Source: an uncultured Lachnospiraceae bacterium (lineage in GTDB: Bacteria; Bacillota; Clostridia; Lachnospirales; Lachnospiraceae). Taken from it: DNA of 26,398 nucleotides. Shown one piece after another: positions 8,159 to 16,061 of this stretch. The translations under genes were made by a program, and so were the position numbers. Numbering within the stretch: the first letter of the stretch is position 1; each line of letters opens with the position of its first letter. The DNA is taken from assembly GCA_910586725.1 (NCBI GenBank), contig CAJUJL010000039.1, positions 1-26,398 of the forward strand. The letters are read 5' to 3'. Under the pieces are notes generated by a model. That model made no database searches, was not told where the DNA came from, and saw only the letters and a list, made by a program, of their open reading frames with translations.

Positions 8159-9082
8159 TTAAAAAGTTACAAATATGGGTTCTATCGCTTTATAAAATTC
8201 TTCAAAGCTCCCATAACCTCTGTACTCTTCTGTAATGTCGAGAATTGCTTTTGCCTGCCGCACGCTTTTCTCCGCCATTCTTTGATTTTCAGAAGCGGTA
8301 AGGCATCGCGCCTTTATACATAACAGATCCGGCAGGACGGTATATCTGCCTGAAAAACAACAGCTTTTGATACCGTAATCACATTGCTTTACCGCTTCTG
8401 CATATCGTCCCTGTTTTTCTAACAGCCACGCCAGATTTCCTAAAATCATCGGACAAATTTTTGCAGAATCCACCAAATCCAGCTCCTGGTTCTCCATATA
8501 TCCTTTCAAATAATACAATATCTGAAATGCAGTCTCCATTTCATGCTGTTTTGCATACGCAATTCCCATATTTGATAAAATATATATTTCATCATAGGTA
8601 AGAATTACTGTCTTTTTCTGTGTCTTAAACCGTTCCTCATAACCGGGCATTGTCATTGTCAGCGCGCATTTCAGCTTAGGCAGAACTTCTTCTTCACGCT
8701 CTTTTAAAATCGCCTGGTAAATTGCCCGCGTATACCACTCAAACTGCCGGCAAAACGGGCTTTTTTCATCTTTTAATCTTCCATACCGTTCTATCGCCTT
8801 TTTTGCTTCCGGCATCTTTCTCAATTCCAGATATTTCAAAATCTGCTTACAAAGCTTTGACCGCTGCATTTCTTTTCTGGTATCAACAGAAATCGATATA
8901 TGGTGCAGACCGGGCATTCTGCCGCATAACGCCTCAAACACTTTCTTTGACGCAATTTCTTTGCCGTTTTCGATTTTAGAAAGCGTACCCGGAGTGCATA
9001 TGCCATATGCCAGTTCCTCCTGCGTGTATCCCAACCGGCCGCGCATTTCACGTATTGCTTCCCCCATGCCATATGTCGGCAT
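8159..9082 (-). CDS. XRE-family regulator with a helical C-terminal domain
   Basis: A 307-residue DNA-binding protein. Residues about 8-62 form a Cro/CI-type helix-turn-helix (REMRGRLGYTQEELAYGIC, then TLSKIENGK). The rest is all-helical, with aromatic TPR-like repeats (for example LGNLAWLLEKQGRYAEAVKQCDYGI near 210-235), the architecture of Rgg/PlcR-type regulators that read peptides or other ligands. AAAGGAGG sits at ideal spacing before the ATG. Several GCAATT motifs crowd its promoter, which suggests autoregulation (inference). Its targets are not known; the flanking ddl-murF operon and the flavoprotein gene are candidates by position only. No nearby small peptide gene was recognised. Confidence 0.8.
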   Translation of the reverse strand: MPTYGMGEAIREMRGRLGYTQEELAYGICTPGTLSKIENGKEIASKKVFEALCGRMPGLHHISISVDTRKEMQRSKLCKQILKYLELRKMPEAKKAIERYGRLKDEKSPFCRQFEWYTRAIYQAILKEREEEVLPKLKCALTMTMPGYEERFKTQKKTVILTYDEIYILSNMGIAYAKQHEMETAFQILYYLKGYMENQELDLVDSAKICPMILGNLAWLLEKQGRYAEAVKQCDYGIKSCCFSGRYTVLPDLLCIKARCLTASENQRMAEKSVRQAKAILDITEEYRGYGSFEEFYKAIEPIFVTF

Positions 9083-9119
9083 ATTTTATCCTCCTTTATC
9101 GCAATTCCCCGATATAAAT

Positions 9120-9148
9120 ACTATACCGCGCAATTCGACAAAAAGCAA
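9120..9148 (-). promoter_or_regulatory. Promoter of the XRE regulator
   Basis: Minus-strand TTGCTT (9143-9148), a 17-base spacer and TATAGT (9120-9125). GCAATT motifs at 9130 and 9145 lie in its spacer and on its -35 box. Confidence 0.65.
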
Positions 9149-9196
9149 TTTGCATATTGGCAATCATTATTCATAAAGCAATTGTACGATTAATAT

Positions 9197-9823
9197 TTAA
9201 CGAATGAAATTCGTTTTTTGTGTATATTCATTTTCGGGAATCACAAGACCCTGGTTTTTCCCGGCCTCCAGGCATTTTAACAGCCATGCCATATTTCTGC
9301 CCAGATTTCTCATGATCTGCAGCCCTTCCAGATCATGCGTCACCTCTTCCGGACGGTTTCCATGAACCATATTCCAATAAGAAGATGATACGACAGGCAT
9401 TTCCGCAATTGTAAAATATTTATTCAGCACATCAACGCTGGCCGTTGTCCCGGCCCTTCTTGCCGATGCAATTGCAGCGCCCGGTTTATGTGAAAACGCG
9501 CTTTTTCCCGCATAAAACATTCTGTCCAATGCGCTTAAAATTCTTCCGGACGGATGCGCATAATACACCGGGGTTCCAAATACGAAACCGTCGGCCTCTT
9601 TTGCTTTTGCTATCATTTCATTTACGCAGTCATCATCAAATACGCAGCCCGGATGTCTGGCGTTGCACTGTCCGCACCCAATACAGTCCCTCAGAGCCCC
9701 CTGGCCAAGCCAAACCAATTCCGTTTGTATCCCTTCCTGATTTAAACTGTCTGAAACTTCGGACAATGCCGTATACGTACACCCTTTTTCTCTGGAACTT
9801 CCATTTACCAACATAACTTTCAT
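9197..9823 (-). CDS. Flavodoxin-fold NAD(P)H-dependent FMN reductase, iron-sulfur flavoprotein type
   Basis: A 208-residue cytoplasmic redox protein. It has the N-terminal FMN phosphate loop VNGSSREKGCT (6-16), the compact cysteine motif C-x2-C-x2-C-x6-C (Cys47, 50, 53, 60) that binds a 4Fe-4S cluster in iron-sulfur flavoproteins, and the flavin contact GTPVYYAHPSG (about 84-94). It probably moves electrons from NAD(P)H or ferredoxin to an unknown acceptor; the substrate cannot be read from sequence. GGAGG lies 8 bases before the start. It is divergent from ridA. The last codons form a short hairpin (9200-9214). Confidence 0.82.
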   Translation of the reverse strand: MKVMLVNGSSREKGCTYTALSEVSDSLNQEGIQTELVWLGQGALRDCIGCGQCNARHPGCVFDDDCVNEMIAKAKEADGFVFGTPVYYAHPSGRILSALDRMFYAGKSAFSHKPGAAIASARRAGTTASVDVLNKYFTIAEMPVVSSSYWNMVHGNRPEEVTHDLEGLQIMRNLGRNMAWLLKCLEAGKNQGLVIPENEYTQKTNFIR

Positions 9824-9851
9824 ACTTATTTCCTCCCGTTATTTTTGTTTT

Positions 9852-9879
9852 ATTATATTACGAAAAACCTTTAAATCAA
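9852..9879 (-). promoter_or_regulatory. Promoter of the FMN reductase gene
   Basis: Minus-strand TTGATT (9874-9879), a 16-base spacer and a perfect TATAAT (9852-9857). Confidence 0.7.
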
Positions 9880-9908
9880 TATTAGATATTCTTTTTCCTG
9901 AAAAAAAA

Positions 9909-9917
9909 TGCTACAAT
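9909..9917 (+). promoter_or_regulatory. Extended -10 promoter of ridA
   Basis: TGCTACAAT is an extended -10 (TGn plus TACAAT at 9912-9917). The -35 region (TTCTTT at 9889-9894) is poor, as is common when TGn is present. Transcription would start near 9924. Confidence 0.5.
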
Positions 9918-9968
9918 AAGAAAAGAAAGCAAAAGAACCATAAAAACAAAGAAAGCGAGGGCATTGAT

Positions 9969-10355
9969 TTGAACACAATTTCTACTTCAAAAGCTCCTGG
10001 GGCAATCGGTCCTTACTCTCAGGGGTACGAAGCAAACGGCTTTGTTTTTACATCCGGACAAATTGCAATTGATCCTGAAACGGGTAAGATTGCGGATGGC
10101 ATTTCGGCGCAGACAGAGCAATGCTGTAAAAATATCGGCGCAATTTTAGAGGCGGCGGACTGCGGTTACGAAAACGTTGTGAAGACCACCTGTTTTTTGG
10201 CCGATATGGGCGATTTTTCGGTCTTTAATGAGATCTATGCAAAATACTTTACTTCTAAACCCGCCAGAAGCTGCGTGGCCGTAAAAGAACTGCCCAAAGG
10301 CGTTCTCTGTGAAATCGAGGCAATTGCCGTAAAGCAGGGGGCTTCCGCCAAATAG
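9969..10355 (+). CDS. ridA: RidA-family reactive imine deaminase
   Basis: A 128-residue cytoplasmic YjgF/YER057c/UK114 protein of typical length. Family members form trimers and hydrolyse the enamine/imine intermediates released by PLP enzymes such as threonine dehydratase, protecting other PLP enzymes. The key features are present: APGAIGPYSQ (9-18), FTSGQI (27-32), the active-site Arg100 in PARSCV, and Glu115 in CEIEAIA. The start is TTG, with GAGGG 7 bases upstream; no in-frame ATG exists near the N-terminus. It is transcribed alone and ends at a strong bidirectional hairpin. By position it is divergent from the flavoprotein; no functional link is evident. Confidence 0.93.
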   Translation: MNTISTSKAPGAIGPYSQGYEANGFVFTSGQIAIDPETGKIADGISAQTEQCCKNIGAILEAADCGYENVVKTTCFLADMGDFSVFNEIYAKYFTSKPARSCVAVKELPKGVLCEIEAIAVKQGASAK

Positions 10356-10408
10356 CGCTGTATGCGGGAAATGGCCTTTGAGCCGCTTAAGGCGCTGCGC
10401 CCACAATA

Positions 10409-10445
10409 AAAGCCCGAATCCGGACAAGTTTCGAATTCGGGCTTT
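10409..10445. terminator. Bidirectional terminator between ridA and the coiled-coil gene
   Basis: Perfect 11-base arms AAAGCCCGAAT (10409-10419) and ATTCGGGCTTT (10435-10445) are flanked by T-rich sequence on the plus strand and A-rich sequence on the left, so the hairpin can stop transcripts from both convergent genes. Confidence 0.85.
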
Positions 10446-10457
10446 CTTTTATTTTGT

Positions 10458-11378
10458 TTATACTTTCGCGCTTACCAAAAGGCCTTTCATTTCTTCTTCC
10501 AGAAGCTTTTGTTCCTCCATAATTTTTTTGACTTGCGCATCGACGTCTTCCATTACGTTTTCGCCATTCACTGCCTGTTCCGTAAGATTTTCGGCATTTT
10601 CCTGTGCGTTCTCCACAACGGCTTCCACTTCCGCCTTGTTCTCTTTGGCTGCTTCGATCTGCTCTTCCTGCTCTTCTTCTTTCTCCTGCCGTTTGTCTGC
10701 CGCTTCCTGCAGTTCCTCCGCTTTCTCATCCAGCTTCTCTTTTGCGTCGTCTACCATCATACCGATCGCCTCATCCGATGCGGCAGCCATAATTTCTTCT
10801 TCTACCTTTTTGGCATCCACCATCGCATGTGTTTTCAGGCGCTCCTGGCCAATCATGCGAATTGTGGCAGCTTCTGCGATCATATTTAAATTATTCTTCT
10901 CAATTGTGGTTTTATAGTTGTCCGCCTGTTTATAAGCTTCCATAGCCACTTGCTGGTATTCGGTCAATTCCCCCATATTTTCCAGATATTTTTCTTCCTC
11001 CTCGGTCAACTCGCCGCGAGAAGACTTGCCATGCGTCCTGATGTCAAATTGTTTCATCAGAAGTTCCAGATCTTTCTGCTCCTGACTGTCGTCAGAAACC
11101 CCATAATCTTCCTTGGCCTGAGCTATCTTCTGCTGATATTCCTGATAAAATGCATTGGCGCTTTTATTTTCATCCTGCAGCTTTCGGATATTATTTCGCA
11201 TTTCTTCTACGTTGGCGTCCAGTTTCTTTTCTGATTTATTGGTAACGCCAACGACATGCAGCGCCTCTTTTTGATGCAGCTGCTTTTTCATTGCAATGCG
11301 TTCTTTAATATCCATATCCTGTTTGCCAAAAAAAGAATTTCCCATAAATACGGATTTATTCTGCTGTACTATGTTCAT
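10458..11378 (-). CDS. Uncharacterised coiled-coil protein
   Basis: A 306-residue hydrophilic, strongly charged protein that I do not recognise as a named family. The start at 11378 fits best: AGGAGG is 7 bases upstream, whereas the in-frame ATG at 11384 is one base from it. The N-terminus is polar (QQNKSVFMGNSFFGKQ) without a signal peptide or membrane segment. Most of the remainder is predicted helix with long coiled-coil stretches and a Glu/Lys/Gln-rich region (about 215-255); a two-helix segment around 160-200 carries AAATIRM. It resembles in style the protein at 16751-17485, which is FlxA-like. A GCCGAT box upstream is reminiscent of a flagellar sigma -10. Function unknown. Confidence 0.75.
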   Translation of the reverse strand: MNIVQQNKSVFMGNSFFGKQDMDIKERIAMKKQLHQKEALHVVGVTNKSEKKLDANVEEMRNNIRKLQDENKSANAFYQEYQQKIAQAKEDYGVSDDSQEQKDLELLMKQFDIRTHGKSSRGELTEEEEKYLENMGELTEYQQVAMEAYKQADNYKTTIEKNNLNMIAEAATIRMIGQERLKTHAMVDAKKVEEEIMAAASDEAIGMMVDDAKEKLDEKAEELQEAADKRQEKEEEQEEQIEAAKENKAEVEAVVENAQENAENLTEQAVNGENVMEDVDAQVKKIMEEQKLLEEEMKGLLVSAKV

Positions 11379-11422
11379 ACTCATACCTCCTACCCCAATG
11401 CTGACAACTGTTTATTTTTTAC

Positions 11423-11428
11423 ATCGGC
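11423..11428 (-). promoter_or_regulatory. Possible sigma-28/sigma-D type -10 box
   Basis: On the minus strand GCCGATGT matches the first six bases of the flagellar sigma -10 consensus GCCGATAA. The corresponding -35 (TCAT where TAAA is expected) is poor, so this is tentative. Confidence 0.25.
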
Positions 11429-11454
11429 TACCGTGTCGTATTAATGAACCCTTT

Positions 11455-13419
11455 TTAACAAATTTCTGCACCCGACGGCATTTTTTTATCCGGTATAAGA
11501 AGCGCAAGTTCCCCATTTTCATCTTCCGCGCACAAAAGCATACCCTCCGAAAGTACGCCGGCCAGCTTTGCCGGTTTTAAATTCACAAGAACCATTACTT
11601 TTTTACCGACCATATCTTCCGGCGCATAATGTTTCCGGATGCCGGATACAATCTGTTTTACCTGGCTGCCGATTTTTACCTGTGAGCAGAGCAGCTTCTT
11701 GGACTTTTCCACCGCTTTGCATTCAATAATTTCACCAACCTGAAATTGCATTTTCATAAAATCGTCAAAGGTTATTTCCGGTTTTGGTTCAATGTCGATT
11801 CCCGGCTCCTCTTCTGCCGCTTCACTTTCTCTTGAATCCTCCTGCGGCTGGCATTCCTCCGCTTTTTTCAAAACTTCTTCCAAATCCAGCCTGGCAAATA
11901 AAATCTCCGGCTTTTCCGTCACTTTATTGCCGTCTTCATAGTGTCCGAACCGGCCGAGCTCCTCAAATGGAATTTCCTGTGCATGCAGCGAAAGCAGAAT
12001 CTTATCCGCCGTCTCCGGCATAAAGCTCTTCAACAGGGAAGCTCCGATGCAGATGCTCTCCGCCAAATTGTACAGCACAGTCTCAAGCCTTGGCAGCGTC
12101 GCTTCGTCTTTTGCAAGAATCCACGGCGTCGTCTCATCAATATATTTATTGCAGCGTTTGAAAAGATTAAAAATTTCCGTCATGGCGTCCGCTACCCGAA
12201 GGACTTCCATTTTGGCTTCCACTTTGGCGGCTGTTTGCGTTACCACAGATTTCAGATCTTCATCTACGGCTTCTGATACGCCCCCGTTTTTCACCACGCC
12301 GCCAAAATATTTATTGCTCATGGAAATCGTGCGGTTTACAAGATTGCCCAGCGTATTGGCAAGATCGGAATTAATCCGTTCCACCATCAATTCCCATGTA
12401 ATAATGCCATCGTTATCAAACGGCATCTCATGCAGCACAAAGTAGCGCACCGCATCCACGCCAAAAATTTGTGTCAGCTCATCCGCATACAGCACATTTC
12501 CCTTGGATTTACTCATCTTACCATTCCCCTGCAAAAGCCAGGGATGTCCAAATACCTGCCTGGGCAGCGGAAGATCTAACGCCATTAAGAAAATGGGCCA
12601 GTATATGGTATGGAAACGGATAATGTCCTTTCCAATCAGATGCAAATCCGCCGGCCAGTTTTTCACAAACAGCTCACCGGAATTACCATCCGTGTCATAA
12701 CCAATCTTTGTAATATAATTTGTCAACGCATCCAGCCATACATATACGACATGGCCCGGGTCAAAATCCACCGGGATTCCCCAGCTAAACGACGTCCTGG
12801 ACACACATAAATCCTGCAGCCCCGGCAGAAGGAAGTTATTCATCATTTCGTTTTTCCTGGAAACCGGCTGGATAAATTCCGGATGCGTATTAATATGTTC
12901 AATCAAACGGTCTGCGTATTTGCTCATTTTAAAGAAATATGCTTCCTCTTTGGCCGGCATAACTTCCCGTCCGCAATCAGGGCATTTGCCGTCCACAAGC
13001 TGAGACTCCGTCCAGAAGGATTCGCAGGGCGTACAGTAAAGCCCCTCATACGCTCCTTTGTAAATGTCTCCCTTGTCGTATAACTTCTTAAAAATCTTTT
13101 TTACCTGCGCCTCGTGATCCGCATCTGTCGTCCGAACAAAGCCATCATAGGAAGAATTCATCAAATCCCAGATCCGTTTTACTTCTCCGGCAATCTTATC
13201 CACATGCTCTTTGGGCGTAATTCCGGCGGCTTCCGCTTTTTCCTGAATCTTCTGTCCATGCTCGTCCGTTCCGGTCTGAAAATATACGTCGTATCCCTGC
13301 TGCCGCTTAAATCGCGCAATCGCGTCCGCAAGTACAATCTCATAAGTATTTCCGATATGCGGCTTGCCGGATGTATAGGCAATCGCTGTCGTCATATAAA
13401 ATTTTCCTTTGCTGCTCAT
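11455..13419 (-). CDS. metG: Methionyl-tRNA synthetase with C-terminal tRNA-binding domain
   Basis: A 654-residue class I synthetase that charges tRNA-Met. It shows the ATP-binding signature as PHIGN (His21-Asn24, with Asn in place of the last His of HIGH), a zinc knuckle CTPC...CPDC (Cys129, 132, 146, 149), KMSKS (301-305), the anticodon-binding helical domain, an acidic linker near 520-545, and a C-terminal OB-fold tRNA-binding domain (about 550-654) like that of dimeric bacterial MetRS. AAGGAGG lies 5-6 bases before the ATG. The leader holds its own promoter and an attenuator resembling a degraded T-box. It is followed after 76 bases by the coiled-coil gene with no clear terminator, so read-through is possible. 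Confidence 0.97.
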   Translation of the reverse strand: MSSKGKFYMTTAIAYTSGKPHIGNTYEIVLADAIARFKRQQGYDVYFQTGTDEHGQKIQEKAEAAGITPKEHVDKIAGEVKRIWDLMNSSYDGFVRTTDADHEAQVKKIFKKLYDKGDIYKGAYEGLYCTPCESFWTESQLVDGKCPDCGREVMPAKEEAYFFKMSKYADRLIEHINTHPEFIQPVSRKNEMMNNFLLPGLQDLCVSRTSFSWGIPVDFDPGHVVYVWLDALTNYITKIGYDTDGNSGELFVKNWPADLHLIGKDIIRFHTIYWPIFLMALDLPLPRQVFGHPWLLQGNGKMSKSKGNVLYADELTQIFGVDAVRYFVLHEMPFDNDGIITWELMVERINSDLANTLGNLVNRTISMSNKYFGGVVKNGGVSEAVDEDLKSVVTQTAAKVEAKMEVLRVADAMTEIFNLFKRCNKYIDETTPWILAKDEATLPRLETVLYNLAESICIGASLLKSFMPETADKILLSLHAQEIPFEELGRFGHYEDGNKVTEKPEILFARLDLEEVLKKAEECQPQEDSRESEAAEEEPGIDIEPKPEITFDDFMKMQFQVGEIIECKAVEKSKKLLCSQVKIGSQVKQIVSGIRKHYAPEDMVGKKVMVLVNLKPAKLAGVLSEGMLLCAEDENGELALLIPDKKMPSGAEIC

Positions 13420-13450
13420 AATTTCCTCCTTGAGATCTATGAAATAAAAA

Positions 13451-13481
13451 GCCTCGTCTCCAAATCAATTGAAGACGAGAC
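13451..13481 (-). terminator. Intrinsic terminator in the metG leader
   Basis: The 11-base arms (13471-13481 and 13451-13461; GU pairs allowed) have a 9-base loop and are followed on the minus strand by TTTTTATTT. As it lies between the metG promoter and metG, it works as an attenuator rather than only as the end of the upstream gene. Confidence 0.8.
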
Positions 13482-13539
13482 ATCCTCCCGTGTTACGACT
13501 TTTGATCGTCCATGTAATCTTTTTCTTCGCCTCTCACCG
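13452..13539 (-). promoter_or_regulatory. T-box-like metG leader, reduced and altered
   Basis: Read on the minus strand, the leader holds a 12-base block (13528-13539) identical to the distal Stem I block of the tyrS T-box at 19073-19084. It then has an AUG triplet within GAUUACAUGGACG, and then an antiterminator fold: AAG/CUU, a 7-base bulge UCGUAAC, and ACGGGA/UCUCGU, which shares UCUCGUC with the terminator. A working T-box has UGGN at the start of that bulge to pair with the tRNA NCCA end; here it is UCGU. From the predicted transcription start only about 80 bases precede the terminator, too short for a full Stem I. It is probably a decayed or minimal T-box. Confidence 0.5.
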
Positions 13540-13543
13540 TTTA

Positions 13544-13572
13544 AGACTATCATGAACATTACGTTCTGTCAA
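13544..13572 (-). promoter_or_regulatory. Promoter of metG
   Basis: Minus-strand TTGACA (13567-13572), a 17-base spacer and TAGTCT (13544-13549). The -35 box contains the TGA stop of the upstream zinc-ribbon gene. Confidence 0.65.
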
Positions 13573-13994
13573 GAATCGAAACTTTCGTCTTTCCCGCTTT
13601 CTTCGGCTGCTTTCGTCTCTTCATCAACCGCTTCCTCTGCCACAACCGACAGCTTTGCTCCACAGGCGCTGCAGAATTCCGCCGTATCATGAACCTGTGC
13701 GCCGCAGCTTGGGCACATTCTGGCTTTCTTTAATTCCAAAATCTGCAGTTTCATACGTTCAATCTCTTCCATTGCTTCCTCGATCTGGTCAAACTGCGCC
13801 TGTTCCGGCACTTCTTTGCCTTTGTTTCTCTTATAGTATATCTTTCCGATTTCCATATACTGTTCTTTAACCAACTCTTCTTTTGACCGAATATCCAGCT
13901 TTAATTTGGCAATACCGGATACATCTTTTGCTTTCTGCGTTACGTCTTTGCCAACCTGTACAATCGTATCGCCGATCTTTTCAAATACATCCAT
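13569..13994 (-). CDS. Small coiled-coil zinc-ribbon protein
   Basis: A 141-residue protein of unknown function. An N-terminal helical part (1-90) resembles small proteins that begin with a D-V-F-E-K-I-G-D type sequence and include a conserved basic KIYYKRNKGK. It is followed by a C4 zinc ribbon with CPSC (Cys94, Cys97) and CSAC (Cys108, Cys111), and an acidic tail. No membrane segment is seen. The start at 13994 is chosen because AAGGAG is 8 bases upstream; the frame extends 8 codons further without a ribosome site. It has its own extended -10 promoter. Its stop codon lies inside the metG -35 box, so the two genes are tightly packed but separately started. Confidence 0.8.
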   Translation of the reverse strand: MDVFEKIGDTIVQVGKDVTQKAKDVSGIAKLKLDIRSKEELVKEQYMEIGKIYYKRNKGKEVPEQAQFDQIEEAMEEIERMKLQILELKKARMCPSCGAQVHDTAEFCSACGAKLSVVAEEAVDEETKAAEESGKDESFDS

Positions 13995-14022
13995 ATACCG
14001 ATCTCCTTCCTTAAGCATTATT

Positions 14023-14034
14023 ACTATTATAACA
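14023..14034 (-). promoter_or_regulatory. Extended -10 promoter of the zinc-ribbon gene
   Basis: TATAAT (14026-14031) preceded by TGT gives TGTTATAAT on the minus strand. The -35 is weak (TTTAAT, 16 bases upstream). Confidence 0.55.
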
Positions 14035-14078
14035 CATATCTTTTCAAATTAAAGTTATTTTATCCTCTTTTTGGCAAA

Positions 14079-15851
14079 TCATTTGTTTTTTCCGACGCTG
14101 TACTTCTCTTCCAGCAACGCCACTTCCCGCTCAAAATAAAAATCTTCTTCTCTTCTCCGAACCACATAACTGTGCGCTTCCAGTTCCGTATCCTGTTCCT
14201 GAATCAGGCATACGGCAATGTTGGAACAATGGTCGGCCACTCTTTCGTAATTTGTCGCGATATCCGCCAGTATAAGGCCTAATTCAATTGTGCATTTCCC
14301 CTTGCGCAGACGTTTTATATGGCGTTTTTTTACATTTTTATTTAAATCGTCAATTACTTCTTCCAAAGGTTCAACCGTAAGCGCCTTTTGCTCATCCCCG
14401 CATATAAAGGCTCCCAATGCACGGCTTAATATTTCTTCCACCGCGCTGCTGTATACCTGTACATCTTCCAGCGCTTTTTTTGAAAAACGCAGTTTGCGTT
14501 TATTCATTTCCCGGGCGGACTCCACTACATTTACGGCATGGTCGGAAATTCGCTCTATGTCCGTAATGCAATGCAGAAGCGTCGATACATTCTGGCTGTC
14601 ATGAAACGCCAGATTTTGGCTGCTTAACTTGGTAAGGTATACGCTAAGCTTGTCCTGAAACACGTCGATTCTGTTTTCCAGGGCAATTACTTCGTCTACC
14701 GTTGTCTTCGAACAATCCTCCAGCGACTTCATTGCTTTTAAAAAACATTCTTCCGATAATTTGGCCATTTTATTTGCAAGGCTTCTGCACTGTTCAATGG
14801 CAAAACCGGGCGTCTGCAAAAAGCGGTCGTCCAATATCTGAAATTCCACATCCTCCACAGGCGCTTTTTCATCTTCCGAAACGGGTATTGTCAAATATGC
14901 AAGTTTCTCCAACCCTCGAATGAACGGCAAAAGTATGATGGTCGTAAATATATTAAAAATACTGTGAATCAGCGCAATCCCCGCAGCTCCTACCACCTGG
15001 TCAGTAAATCCAAAATCCACGACGGCATCCAATCCATAATAAACCACCATAAATACGACGGATCCAATCAGGTTAAAATACAAATGTACAAACGCCGTGC
15101 GCTTTGCGCTTTTCCCCGCGCCTACCGCAGACAGCATAGCGGTTACGCAGGTGCCGATATTCTGTCCCATAATGATAGGGATGACCGAGCCATACGAAAA
15201 CGCGCCTGTTACGGACAGCGCCTGTAAAATACCTACGGAAGCAGACGACGACTGGATAACCGCCGTCAATACCGCTCCTACCGCTACGCCCAAAAGAGGA
15301 TTTTGGAACATAACCAGTATATTGGTAAACTCCGGCACATCGGCCAGCGGCTTTACCGCACCGCTCATTGTTTCCATTCCAAACATCAAAACGGCAAATC
15401 CCAGTAAAATCTCTCCAACGTCCTTCTTTTTGCTGTTATTGCCGGACATATATAAAATGATTCCGATCAGGGCAAGCACAGGGGAAAATGAGGACGGCTT
15501 TAATAAACGGATAAAAACGCTCTCATTTTGAATTCCGGTCAGGCTTAAAATCCATGACGTTATCGTCGTCCCCACATTCGCGCCCATAATAATCCCAATT
15601 GCCTGAGACAATTTCATAATGCCCGAATTAACAAACCCGACTACCATAACTGTCGTCGCTGAAGACGACTGTATTACAGCCGTAACGCCCGCTCCCAGCA
15701 ATACGGCCTTGATCGGGTTAGAAGTTAACCGCTCCAGAAACAGCTCCAGCTTTCCGCCGGATACTTTCTCAAGCCCTCCTCCCATAACGCTCATTCCATA
15801 CAAAAACATCGCCAGTCCTCCTACCAATGTCAGTATGCCAAATATATCCAT
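14079..15851 (-). CDS. Na/Pi cotransporter family protein with PhoU-like domain
   Basis: A 590-residue membrane protein of the NptA/PNaS family. It has two inverted Na/Pi repeats, each with the signature QSSSA (61-65 and 200-204), embedded in about eight membrane helices up to residue 320. A cytoplasmic C-terminal PhoU-like helical region follows (about 345-570; IDVFQDKLSVYLTKLS, then DIERISDHAVNVVE and NYERVADHCSNIA). This arrangement is usual for bacterial homologues (YjbB-like). It probably moves phosphate with sodium, in uptake or efflux; direction cannot be read here. AGGAGG lies 5 bases before the ATG. The promoter is about 80 bases upstream. The leader contains a six-codon open frame with a modest ribosome site (15891-15911). 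Confidence 0.9.
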   Translation of the reverse strand: MDIFGILTLVGGLAMFLYGMSVMGGGLEKVSGGKLELFLERLTSNPIKAVLLGAGVTAVIQSSSATTVMVVGFVNSGIMKLSQAIGIIMGANVGTTITSWILSLTGIQNESVFIRLLKPSSFSPVLALIGIILYMSGNNSKKKDVGEILLGFAVLMFGMETMSGAVKPLADVPEFTNILVMFQNPLLGVAVGAVLTAVIQSSSASVGILQALSVTGAFSYGSVIPIIMGQNIGTCVTAMLSAVGAGKSAKRTAFVHLYFNLIGSVVFMVVYYGLDAVVDFGFTDQVVGAAGIALIHSIFNIFTTIILLPFIRGLEKLAYLTIPVSEDEKAPVEDVEFQILDDRFLQTPGFAIEQCRSLANKMAKLSEECFLKAMKSLEDCSKTTVDEVIALENRIDVFQDKLSVYLTKLSSQNLAFHDSQNVSTLLHCITDIERISDHAVNVVESAREMNKRKLRFSKKALEDVQVYSSAVEEILSRALGAFICGDEQKALTVEPLEEVIDDLNKNVKKRHIKRLRKGKCTIELGLILADIATNYERVADHCSNIAVCLIQEQDTELEAHSYVVRRREEDFYFEREVALLEEKYSVGKNK

Positions 15852-15927
15852 CTCTACCTCCTGTATGCTGCTTTCGCAATTATATCCGGATTACTTTTCA
15901 GTATCCATCATTTCCAAATTCCTTTCT

Positions 15928-15956
15928 ATCATACTTGGTATAGCCCTAACAAGCAA
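15928..15956 (-). promoter_or_regulatory. Promoter of the Na/Pi cotransporter gene
   Basis: Minus-strand TTGCTT (15951-15956), a 17-base spacer and TATGAT (15928-15933). I see no clear Pho-box repeats. Confidence 0.6.
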
Positions 15957-15982
15957 GAAATTTATAAAATATATACACATTT

Positions 15983-16010
15983 TTTACAAAATTTCGCATA
16001 AATATATTAG
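15983..16010 (+). promoter_or_regulatory. Possible promoter of the alarmone synthetase gene
   Basis: TTTACA (15983-15988), a 16-base spacer and a weak -10 TATTAG (16005-16010). Confidence 0.35.
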
Positions 16011-16061
16011 TGGGCATAAAATTGTCCCCTTTAAAACATGTTACAAACGGAGTGAATAAAT

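Noticed and set aside
9200..9214. Small hairpin ACGAAT-GAA-ATTCGT with a T run on the plus strand
   Set aside because: No plus-strand gene precedes it; on the minus strand it lies inside the last codons of the FMN reductase gene and is not followed by a T run, so a terminator call is weak.
10378..10917. A 179-codon plus-strand open frame rich in Ser and Phe
   Set aside because: It is the antisense of the Glu/Lys-rich coiled-coil gene; its composition is what the complement of such codons gives, and it starts before the ridA terminator.
15891..15911. Six-codon open frame (MMDTEK) in the leader of the Na/Pi cotransporter gene
   Set aside because: The ribosome site is only modest and a frame this short arises often by chance; no run of regulatory codons or terminator goes with it.
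15852..16061. Pho-box upstream of the Na/Pi cotransporter
   Set aside because: No tandem TT(A/C)ACA-type repeats at the right spacing were found on the minus strand.
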